From Nitrosopumilales archaeon (GTDB lineage Archaea > Thermoproteota > Nitrososphaeria > Nitrososphaerales > Nitrosopumilaceae): a stretch of 14,149 bases of DNA. Of this stretch, positions 6,658 to 14,149 are shown one piece after another. The translations under genes and the position numbers were made by a program. Each line of letters begins with the position of its first letter. The first letter of the stretch is position 1. The notes below the pieces were generated by a model. It was given only the letters and a program-made list of their open reading frames with translations. It searched no databases and was not told where the DNA came from. Location: positions 1 through 14,149 of the forward strand of contig JACOWO010000065.1 of the NCBI GenBank assembly GCA_016176745.1, read 5' to 3'.

Positions 6658-7098
6658 TTAAAATTCGTTAATCTCGTTTGATAAGGAATGTATTCTTCCA
6701 CCATATTTTTCCTTGTACAATGATCTGCACGAAGTGCAACAAAAAAATCGTTCATATTCTCCAAATTTTATAACTTTTGGGCTGCCATGTATTGGCTGCT
6801 CACAAAAATCACAAGAAACCTTTACGCTTAGTTTGTCATCGTCTTTAACCATTGGAAGTTTAGATTTAGTTTGAGAAATAGATTTGATTTCTTTTTGATA
6901 TTTTTTATCCAATTTGCTCATATCTAAAACTGGCGAGACTGACTTTATGAAGCCAAGATTTACCAGTCGCCGATATCTTGCCTGAACTGTTGGTGTGCTT
7001 ATTTTGATTTCCCGTCCAATCTGACGAAATGATTTTCTCCCATCCTCAATCAATGAGTTTAAAATTGCGATATCGATTTGATCAAGTTCCTGTGGCAT
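6658..7098 (-). CDS. Lrp/AsnC-type HTH regulator with C-terminal TRASH metal-binding domain
   Basis: A 146-residue transcription regulator. Residues about 5-52 ('LDQIDIAILNSLIEDGRKSF' through 'GFI') form an Lrp/AsnC winged helix-turn-helix. A Lys-rich linker (60-92) replaces the usual RAM domain. Residues 94-133 form a Cys-rich TRASH domain with CDFC (Cys96, Cys99), then FFCCTSC (Cys120, Cys121, Cys124). The same HTH-plus-TRASH architecture occurs in Sulfolobus CopT/CopR, which controls copper genes; by analogy this may sense copper or another soft metal. It is the last gene of a four-gene unit: ATG 7098 starts 2 nt after the stop of the thioredoxin-fold gene. The metal is inferred from architecture, not shown. 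Confidence 0.9.
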   Translation of the reverse strand: MPQELDQIDIAILNSLIEDGRKSFRQIGREIKISTPTVQARYRRLVNLGFIKSVSPVLDMSKLDKKYQKEIKSISQTKSKLPMVKDDDKLSVKVSCDFCEQPIHGSPKVIKFGEYERFFCCTSCRSLYKEKYGGRIHSLSNEINEF

Positions 7099-7100
7099 GT

Positions 7101-7328
7101 TCAGCTTGTTGCTATCTTAGCTTTTAATTTTTCTTTTTTTGGCACACCTACGAACTCTAGCTTATCATCAATTACTATCCCAGGTGCTGTGTAAATTGGA
7201 TACTTTTGCAAATATTCTGGCTTTTCTGTAACATCAATTACCTCGTATTTTATGCCAAGATCATCAAGCATTTTCTCAACAACTGAACAGTTTGAGCAGC
7301 TAGGCGTTGTCAGGACTTCAACTTTCAT
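7101..7328 (-). CDS. Small thioredoxin-fold protein (CxxC, glutaredoxin-like)
   Basis: A 75-residue minimal thioredoxin-fold protein: MKVEVLTTPSCSNCSVVEKM gives strand 1 and the active-site CSNC (Cys11, Cys14), followed by a helix, 'IKYEVIDVTEKPEYLQKYPI', the cis-Pro loop TAPG and 'IVIDDKLEFVGVP'. It resembles the small archaeal redox proteins of the MTH895/thioredoxin_3 type, which exchange disulfides in the cytoplasm. Its ATG (7328-7326) overlaps the TGA of the YHS gene as ATGA, and its stop is 2 nt before the regulator. This location makes it a likely electron carrier for the CcdA-like membrane protein encoded first in the unit; that pairing is inference. Confidence 0.9.
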   Translation of the reverse strand: MKVEVLTTPSCSNCSVVEKMLDDLGIKYEVIDVTEKPEYLQKYPIYTAPGIVIDDKLEFVGVPKKEKLKAKIATS

Positions 7329-7462
7329 GTCTTTACAAATTGTTCGGGATTTTTCTCAAACGCCCACTTGCAGCTTGCACAGCAAAAATGAAACTTTTGT
7401 CCCTTGTATACTGTAGTTTCGTTTTTCTCACTAACTTCCATTCCACATACAGGATCTTTCAT
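7325..7462 (-). CDS. 45-residue YHS-domain protein (metal-binding type)
   Basis: A very short gene between the CcdA-like and thioredoxin-fold genes, overlapping both by ATGA. The protein is a complete YHS domain: KDPVCGMEVSE at the start (Cys6), then 'YKGQKFHFCCASCKWAFEKN' (residues 19-38, with Cys27, Cys28, Cys31) and PEQF. YHS domains occur in copper ATPases, mercury proteins and metal-handling enzymes and bind soft or transition metals by such cysteines. The double overlap makes its translation dependent on the neighbours and argues strongly that it is a real gene. It could deliver metal to, or take it from, the CcdA-like protein, and its Cys spacing resembles the TRASH domain of the regulator in the same unit. 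Confidence 0.9.
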   Translation of the reverse strand: MKDPVCGMEVSEKNETTVYKGQKFHFCCASCKWAFEKNPEQFVKT

Positions 7463-8457
7463 AGCGTTATCACCCCTTTTTTCTTTTTAATCATATACCA
7501 TACTATTGGGATTATGATTAATGCCGCTAAAATTATAGGAACTATTTGTTGTGTGATTCCAGATCCAAAAACATATTTGTGTATATGATGCCCAATATGA
7601 AACTCTGGCGGAAGACCAGTCATTGAAACCAAATTATTCCATCCAATGTGTACTATAGTGCTTTCATACCACTCATGGCCTCCCGGCAATCCATTGATTA
7701 TCAAAAATGCGCCCAATGCAATTAACAACCATCCAGTAAGATTTTCAATTTTTACTCTGTTTTGTGTTATTGATTTTGTTGCATTAATTCCCAAAATTGC
7801 AAGAATTGATAACAAAATTAGTGGGACTGCCCTCCCTATCCCATGAACTGCACCAAGTGATGCACCAATCTCAAGACTTCCTGTACCTGCGATGTATATC
7901 AATAGCCAGTAAAACAGTGGATTTGGACAACCAACGCCTGCATTACCAAGTAATGTTCCCATGAAAAATGATTTAGAGTAATCACCACGATTCTGTATGA
8001 ACTTTGGTGTGCCAGAATATGTTGGAAGTTTTAGCGCAACTAGTCGTAGCTGTGATAATCCAAAAACAAATGCTGCAACTCCTGCAATCAAAAACATTAT
8101 TGTAGATACTTGATCAAGTGATGCAGATTTTCCTAATGTTGCAACAACAAGCCCATAAGCAGTTATTGTAGTTGTAAGGCCAGCTCCAAACAAAAGTGCC
8201 ATGACCAGACCTTTTTTGTAGCCTTTTCCCATGCTTAATGGAACTATGATAAACACTAGAGGCAAGGTACATGGCAAAATAATCATTGAAAGGCCAGCAA
8301 GATACGAAATTACAAGCCATGATGGATATGATGCGCTTTGTCCTGCTCCTACTGTAATATCACCTGTAAGTGAAAAAACGATTCCAAGAAATATCAATGA
8401 AAATAGCGTAAACGCAGAAAACACTAGAGTCTTTTTTGCTGTAATCTGATATGACAT
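7459..8457 (-). CDS. CcdA/DsbD-type membrane thiol or metal transporter with His-rich loop
   Basis: A 332-residue polytopic membrane protein of the CcdA/DsbD transmembrane family, which moves reducing power from cytoplasmic thioredoxin across the membrane. The core has about six to eight segments; the PCTLP motif (Cys63) in TM helix 1 and GNAGVGCPNP (Cys177) are the paired redox cysteines of this family. An N-terminal TM segment (10-30) precedes the core. A loop near the C-terminus is His-rich: His261, His270, His287, His290, His291, His293 ('FHIGHHIHKY'), then a last TM segment and a KKKK tail. Many CcdA proteins are about 220 residues, so about 70-100 residues are additional. It is first in the unit, ATGA-coupled to the YHS gene. 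Start ATG 8457 has TAATTATC around 8483-8488. A metal role for the His loop is inferred. Confidence 0.9.
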   Translation of the reverse strand: MSYQITAKKTLVFSAFTLFSLIFLGIVFSLTGDITVGAGQSASYPSWLVISYLAGLSMIILPCTLPLVFIIVPLSMGKGYKKGLVMALLFGAGLTTTITAYGLVVATLGKSASLDQVSTIMFLIAGVAAFVFGLSQLRLVALKLPTYSGTPKFIQNRGDYSKSFFMGTLLGNAGVGCPNPLFYWLLIYIAGTGSLEIGASLGAVHGIGRAVPLILLSILAILGINATKSITQNRVKIENLTGWLLIALGAFLIINGLPGGHEWYESTIVHIGWNNLVSMTGLPPEFHIGHHIHKYVFGSGITQQIVPIILAALIIIPIVWYMIKKKKGVITL

Positions 8458-8529
8458 GAATTAGTATAGTTTTGCCAGATAGATAATTACTGGACTTTAC
8501 AATTGTAAAATTTTGTGCTTGAATTTAGT

Positions 8530-8582
8530 TTAACCGTTTACTTTGAATTTGACTTTGACTTCTTTGTCGTTTTGTGTTGCAA
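8530..8582 (-). pseudogene. Out-of-frame C-terminal tail of the two-domain protein (frameshift)
   Basis: Immediately after the stop at 8585-8583 of the gene upstream, the minus strand in another frame reads VATQNDKEVKVKFKVNG then TAA (8532-8530). This is what the second beta-domain lacks: the first domain of the same protein ends GSYKLKAIYNNIVDEITVGI, and the joined version would read AGDWTL + VATQNDKEVKVKFKV, the same strand pattern. The break is at CTATAG; removing one TA restores a continuous frame. Confidence 0.7.
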
Positions 8583-9413
8583 CTATAGTGTCCAGTCTCC
8601 TGCTTTTGCATCTGAAGGTAGGATGAATACTGGTGTAAATGTGCCATCACTTAGTGATGTCGTGTTTGCGGTCTGTTCCTCATAGTCAGGACTTGTCATC
8701 TTTAGCACTACAGATTTGTTTGGCTCTCCTTTTCCTGTAACCCAGATTACATCGCCTGGCGTATAGCTTGTCTTGTCTATACTAAATGACAGAGAATATG
8801 TCGATACAATAGAGTCTGGTGTTTCCTCTGTATCATCAGATTGTGTTTCAGTAGTTGAAGATCCTATTATACCTACAGTAATTTCATCAACGATATTGTT
8901 GTATATTGCTTTTAGCTTGTAGCTTCCAGTTTTTAGAAATGATGGTAGCTCCATGTCATAGACTAGATTTCCTACAGAATCAGAAAAGACAATTTTTGTA
9001 ACAATTAACTCATTAACAGAGCTATACAAGTCAAGTTTTACAGTTTGTTGTGCTAGGATTCCTTTTGCTGTAATTACAATGGATTCTCCTACTTTGTAGC
9101 TGTTCTTGTTAGTTGTAATATCAAGTGTTGATTGTGTCTGAGTTGGTTTTTGAACAACTGGTGTTTGTTTTGTCTCATCAAGTGCGTCTTTTATTGTCTG
9201 CAGTTCTGCTATATCAGATTCTAGTGCCTCAAGTTTTTTGTTTACATCATTTAGTGATGATTGGATTGCCTTGAGCTCGCCTGTATAGTCTTTTTCTGCA
9301 GACACTTGACGTGTGGATGGAGTATCGCTGAGATCCATTACAGAATAAGCTGCATAGCCTGCTACAAGCAGCGTGATCATGCTTACCGCTAGGATTGCTA
9401 ACTCCTTTGCCAT
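8583..9413 (-). CDS. Membrane-anchored protein with coiled coil and two Ig/MG-like domains (C-terminus frameshifted)
   Basis: A 276-residue reading frame. An N-terminal signal anchor (about residues 4-26, ELAILAVSMITLLVAGYAAY) is followed by a coiled-coil segment (about 42-85, 'LKAIQSSLNDVNKKLEALES'), a Thr/Gln-rich linker and two similar beta-domains. Domain 1 (97-180) begins 'DITTNKNSYKVGESIVITAK' and domain 2 (205-276) 'SFSIDKTSYTPGDVIWVTGK'; both have the Y--G--I-VT-KG start and an LPS-----G turn near the end. These look like macroglobulin MG2-like or Ig-like surface domains, common in thaumarchaea. Domain 2 stops early at AGDWTL-TAG, and the missing strands lie in another frame at 8530-8582. 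The protein probably displays its domains outside the cell; its partner is unknown. ATG 9413 has no clear TATA box. Confidence 0.82.
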   Translation of the reverse strand: MAKELAILAVSMITLLVAGYAAYSVMDLSDTPSTRQVSAEKDYTGELKAIQSSLNDVNKKLEALESDIAELQTIKDALDETKQTPVVQKPTQTQSTLDITTNKNSYKVGESIVITAKGILAQQTVKLDLYSSVNELIVTKIVFSDSVGNLVYDMELPSFLKTGSYKLKAIYNNIVDEITVGIIGSSTTETQSDDTEETPDSIVSTYSLSFSIDKTSYTPGDVIWVTGKGEPNKSVVLKMTSPDYEEQTANTTSLSDGTFTPVFILPSDAKAGDWTL

Positions 9414-9480
9414 ACTAGATACTCAAAAGTTAGTTTTTGGTTTTGCATGTAAAAAAAGTAATCAAAGTGGGTCATATTGT

Positions 9481-9588
9481 CTATACAAGATTAAGTTAGA
9501 TATTTTGATTAGTATAGAAACAATAGTAAGGATTAAACCGTTAACCTTTTGATGCATAACCAAAATCTTATTTCATAATCTTGTATAG
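9481..9588. repeat. Perfect 13-nt inverted repeat with 82-nt spacer
   Basis: CTATACAAGATTA at 9481-9493 is the exact reverse complement of TAATCTTGTATAG at 9576-9588. It lies in the divergent intergenic region. No target-site duplication is visible outside the arms. It could be a pair of operator half-sites or the stem of an RNA hairpin with a long loop, or the ends of a tiny mobile element. Confidence 0.6.
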
Positions 9589-9709
9589 GATTATGAAAAA
9601 GATTTCTCATAGTATTTGAGATTTGTCGTATATCATGCTTGTCTAAGCTTTTCAGATAAAACTGTTCTAAATTTTGCAAATCTAGGTATCACTCATTTCA
9701 TAATTTTAT

Positions 9710-9717
9710 TTTAAATA
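9710..9717 (+). promoter_or_regulatory. TATA box for the three-TM protein
   Basis: TTTAAATA is centred at 9713.5, 27.5 nt before ATG 9741 and 21.5 nt before ATG 9735. Spacing favours 9741 as a leaderless start. Confidence 0.45.
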
Positions 9718-9734
9718 ACCTAAAATTCTTTTAT

Positions 9735-10019
9735 ATGGTCATGGGATTACAACCGTCAGAAATTCTAACTATAAATGGAATGATTATCACAGGTCTTTTG
9801 ATTTTAACTACTATTGGAACCACAGCAAGTTTGGATGCTTCGTATAATCGATTTTTAGCAGCAGGTGCATTAATGATAATTCCTTTTGCAGTTTCTGCTT
9901 GTCTTCAACTGGATAAAATGATTGAAAAATGGAATTGGAGAGAAGGTATTTGTTGGATGTTTGGAGGTTTTGTGTTTTTATTAATAATGGTGGGCAAAAG
10001 GATTGATTTCAGAAGATGA
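9735..10019 (+). CDS. Small three-TM membrane protein, probably truncated by a frameshift
   Basis: The 94-residue frame has three hydrophobic segments: about 10-32 (ILTINGMIITGLLILTTIGT), about 39-58 (FLAAGALMIIPFAVSACLQL) and about 70-87 (GICWMFGGFVFLLIMVG), with a charged loop DKMIEKWNWRE between the last two. I do not recognise the family. The ATG at 9735 or 9741 can start it; the TATA box favours 9741. Its last eight codons (GKRIDFRR) overlap in another frame a peptide with a strong thaumarchaeal signature (9988-10074), so the C-terminus shown here is probably not the ancestral one. The gene is divergent from the frameshifted gene at 8583-9413. Confidence 0.6.
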   Translation: MVMGLQPSEILTINGMIITGLLILTTIGTTASLDASYNRFLAAGALMIIPFAVSACLQLDKMIEKWNWREGICWMFGGFVFLLIMVGKRIDFRR

Positions 10020-10074
10020 ATTTCTAGCTAGTATAGAATACCTTGTTTCTAACGGAATAATTCAAACAAAATAA
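9988..10074 (+). pseudogene. Out-of-frame WWA-G-I-EF C-terminal peptide (frameshifted tail of the three-TM gene)
   Basis: In the frame beginning TGG at 9988, directly after an in-frame TAA (9985-9987), the sequence reads WWAKGLISEDEFLASIEYL and then VSNGIIQTK before TAA at 10072-10074. The pattern WWA-G-I-(D/E)--F---I-YL---GII is a frequent C-terminal or repeated motif of exported and membrane proteins in Nitrososphaerota. A start-less 28-residue copy makes sense only as the tail of a longer protein. The three-TM frame ends across the same bases; one extra base (or two fewer) around 9981-9988 would join FVFLLI to WWAKG. Confidence 0.65.
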
Positions 10075-10179
10075 TTCATTGAAATAGGAACTGAGTTATT
10101 CATTTTCTTTAATTCTAAACTTTCTATGTTTCCTAGCCAAAATCTTTTTTGATCTACATTGATTACGCAATATTCATCT

Positions 10180-10203
10180 AGTATTATGAAATTTGTTAAT
10201 ACT
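10180..10203. repeat. Short inverted repeat (7-bp stem, 10-nt loop)
   Basis: AGTATTA at 10180-10186 pairs with TAATACT at 10197-10203. It lies downstream of the WWA peptide stop. It is AT-rich and could be chance or a weak 3'-end hairpin; no T-run follows directly. Confidence 0.3.
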
Positions 10204-10285
10204 CATATCATGTAAATTTTAATAAAAATTTTCTAACCAAAAATGGCATAGTTTAACATAGTTTTTTTCTCAACCCAAAGGTAAA

Positions 10286-10345
10286 ATGTGGCAACACCAA
10301 CAGATCTATAAGCTAGAGTCGATCAGGTTTGAAAAGAAATGGTAG
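10286..10345 (+). CDS. Possible 19-residue micro-ORF
   Basis: ATG at 10286 opens a 19-codon frame (MWQHQQIYKLESIRFEKKW) closing with TAG at 10343-10345. Its stop overlaps the ATG of the next micro-ORF as ATGGTAG. A GTG at 10288 in another frame gives MATPTDL only. The charged second half looks protein-like but I cannot name it; the three interlocking frames may be a degraded single gene. Confidence 0.25.
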   Translation: MWQHQQIYKLESIRFEKKW

Positions 10346-10413
10346 ATAAAATGCAATGGTGGGAAGGACTGGCAAAAGAGCTTCAATTAGATATTGAAAA
10401 GCTAGACGACTAA
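10339..10413 (+). CDS. Possible 24-residue small acidic protein
   Basis: ATG at 10339 opens 24 codons, MVDKMQWWEGLAKELQLDIE then KLDD, closing with TAA at 10411-10413. The peptide is amphipathic and acidic, with codon choice like the neighbours. AGGTTTG lies 8 nt upstream as a possible weak ribosome-binding site. Its stop overlaps by two bases the convergent stop of the zinc-finger gene. I do not recognise a family, and a length of 24 residues leaves it uncertain. Confidence 0.4.
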   Translation: MVDKMQWWEGLAKELQLDIEKLDD

Positions 10414-10553
10414 CACTTACAGCTTGGACCTTTTCCAGACTTGGTGTGTGCCTTTATCATGTGTCTAAGCATTCGCTCAGATGAGATAAACTCCATTCCA
10501 CATTCACGGCAAACTGTTTCAGTTACTGTCTTTTCTCTTCTAAAGAGGTTCAT
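10410..10553 (-). CDS. Small C2H2 zinc-finger protein
   Basis: A 47-residue protein with a single classical C2H2 finger: VCRECGMEFISSERMLRHMI then KAHTKSGKG, giving Cys17-X2-Cys20 and His33-X4-His38 or close to it, followed by a Cys-containing tail (SCKC). The N-terminal part (MNLFRREKTVTET) is charged. Single-finger proteins of this size are common in archaea and probably bind nucleic acid or protein partners; the role is unknown. The start at 10553 is chosen because a TATA-like ATTTTTAAT lies 27 nt upstream. A longer frame, to 10676, exists, but it crosses a C12/G12 tract and is not plausible. ATG 10577 is an alternative adding eight residues. Confidence 0.75.
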   Translation of the reverse strand: MNLFRREKTVTETVCRECGMEFISSERMLRHMIKAHTKSGKGPSCKC

Positions 10554-10575
10554 ATTTTGCGCTCCATGTGAGGGC

Positions 10576-10584
10576 ATTAAAAAT
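10576..10584 (-). promoter_or_regulatory. TATA box for the zinc-finger gene
   Basis: ATTTTTAAT on the minus strand is centred at 10580, 27 nt before the ATG at 10553. Confidence 0.45.
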
Positions 10585-10651
10585 GTTGATGCAAAAAATA
10601 TTTGATTTTGAATCATAAAATGGCTCTTTTTTACGAACAGACTGTGCCTGA

Positions 10652-10683
10652 CCCCCCCCCCCCAGAAAGTTTCCACTGGAAAC
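10652..10683. repeat. C12 homopolymer followed by a 6-bp hairpin
   Basis: Twelve consecutive C at 10652-10663 stand in an otherwise AT-rich intergenic stretch, followed at 10669-10683 by GTTTCC-ACT-GGAAAC, a perfect 6-bp hairpin. No gene ends here on the plus strand. Confidence 0.6.
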
Positions 10684-10723
10684 GCACATGTATAACTAGA
10701 CCAAAAATTTTCTATAGTTTACA

Positions 10724-10745
10724 CTAGCTAAAAATAAAAAATAAA
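10724..10745 (-). terminator. T-rich transcription terminator of the rRNA operon
   Basis: Directly after the pre-23S processing stem, the minus strand reads TTTATTTTTTATTTTTA, a long T-rich run of the kind that ends archaeal transcription. No 5S rRNA follows. Confidence 0.55.
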
Positions 10746-10777
10746 ATCATCGCGCATAGTCTCTATGTTTGTGACCG
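10746..10777 (-). ncRNA. 3' half of the pre-23S processing stem (bulge-helix-bulge)
   Basis: In RNA sense: CGGTCACAA (10777-10769), ACAT (10768-10765), bulge AGA (10764-10762), then 16 nt GACTATGCGCGATGAT (10761-10746). All helical parts pair with 13771-13802. See that entry for the structure. Confidence 0.8.
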
Positions 10778-13770
<2,993 letters not shown>

Positions 13771-13802
13771 CGGCCACAAATTACACGACTATGCACGATG
13801 AT
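13771..13802 (-). ncRNA. 5' half of the pre-23S processing stem (bulge-helix-bulge)
   Basis: In RNA sense: ATCATCGTGCATAGTC (13802-13787) pairs with 10761-10746 over 16 bp with one G-U; GTGT (13786-13783) pairs with ACAT (10768-10765) as the 4-bp helix; AAT (13782-13780) is a 3-nt bulge facing the AGA bulge on the other strand; TTGTGGCCG (13779-13771) pairs with CGGTCACAA over 9 bp with one G-U. This is exactly the helix-bulge-4 bp-bulge-helix form cut by the archaeal splicing endonuclease in pre-rRNA processing. Confidence 0.8.
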
Positions 13803-13916
13803 CATTGCGTGTCTTTCGACCCGCTACATCCTTCATCCGTCATTTTCATGACGAATTGCATCCGATGAATTTTTTTTGTGAAGATATTGTGCAACCCTGC
13901 ACAATTCGTTATACTA
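13803..13916 (-). other. 16S-23S internal transcribed spacer, no tRNA
   Basis: The spacer between 16S and 23S (about 146 nt including the processing stem) has no tRNA gene, unlike many euryarchaea with tRNA-Ala here. It holds two hairpins: CGTCAT-GAAA-ATGACG (13853-13838), capped by a GNRA-type GAAA loop, and ATTGTGCA-GGGT-TGCACAAT (13905-13886), 11 nt after the 16S end. They may guide cleavage or folding of the precursor. Confidence 0.8.

Positions 13917-14149
<233 letters not shown>

Larger units (their letters stand above)
9414..9734. other. Intergenic region of 321 bases without recognisable gene
   Basis: The region separates two divergently transcribed genes. I see no ORF longer than about ten codons on either strand and no tRNA-like structure. 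It contains a perfect 13-nt inverted repeat (9481-9493 and 9576-9588) and the promoter of the plus-strand gene (TTTAAATA, 9710-9717). Confidence 0.6.

Noticed and set aside
8114..8449. Frames overlapping the CcdA-like gene on both strands
   Set aside because: Shadows of the membrane protein; no start signals.
8528..9545. Similar TTTAACCGTTTA (8529) and TTAAACCGTTAA (9533) motifs around the two-domain gene
   Set aside because: Short, AT-rich and imperfect; not enough to call a paired operator.
10554..10676. N-terminal extension of the zinc-finger frame
   Set aside because: It crosses the C12 tract and begins METFWGGGVRHS, which looks like chance translation; the TATA box points to 10553.
10640..10745. 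5S rRNA after the 23S
   Set aside because: Only a T-rich terminator and AT-rich DNA follow; in Nitrosopumilus-type genomes 5S is unlinked.
13771..13916. tRNA-Ala in the 16S-23S spacer
   Set aside because: The spacer is too short and shows only hairpins, no cloverleaf or T-loop consensus.

Overview
The window comes from an AT-rich archaeal chromosome, almost certainly an ammonia-oxidising Nitrososphaerota (Thaumarchaeota) of the Nitrosopumilaceae type. Support: archaeal 16S and 23S rRNA with a short spacer lacking tRNA and no 5S gene after the 23S; a PEFG-CTERM secreted protein; a detached WWA-G-I-EF peptide typical of these archaea; paralogous small proteins of the DUF6659 type; RAM-only Lrp proteins; and TATA-like boxes about 24-28 nt before many start codons, as in leaderless archaeal genes. 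Species cannot be fixed by reading alone.

Layout. 1-2.6 kb: the start of a lysine/arginine-rich gene leaving the left edge, a secreted protein with tandem beta-domains, a DUF3892-like protein and two paralogous small proteins. 2.7-5.4 kb: a 57-residue DUF1059 protein, DNA-3-methyladenine glycosylase I (tag), a PEFG-CTERM surface protein, and two tandem genes with three Lrp/AsnC ligand-binding (RAM) domains and no DNA-binding domain. 5.4-8.5 kb, minus strand: a membrane-anchored protein, an OsmC-like protein, and a tightly overlapped four-gene unit in transcription order CcdA/DsbD-like membrane protein, 45-residue YHS protein, CxxC thioredoxin-fold protein, HTH-TRASH regulator. 8.5-10.7 kb: a membrane-anchored two-domain protein whose last strands are out of frame, an intergenic region with a 13-bp inverted repeat, a three-TM protein followed out of frame by a WWA-type peptide, very small ORFs, a small C2H2 zinc-finger gene and a C12 tract. 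10.7-14.1 kb, minus strand: complete 23S rRNA, spacer, and the 3' 233 nt of 16S rRNA.

The most coherent system is the four-gene unit at 6658-8457. It combines membrane thiol transfer, a small metal-type Cys protein, a thioredoxin-fold protein and a metal-sensing-type regulator, with an OsmC-like thiol protein just downstream. I infer copper (or other soft-metal) and thiol-redox handling, which fits organisms that depend on copper enzymes. The rRNA flanks form a textbook bulge-helix-bulge: a 16-bp helix, two 3-nt bulges on opposite strands around a 4-bp helix, and a 9-bp helix, enclosing the 23S. Two probable reading-frame breaks (8583-8588 and 9981-9988) lie within 1.5 kb and could be real decay, sequencing error or recoding.
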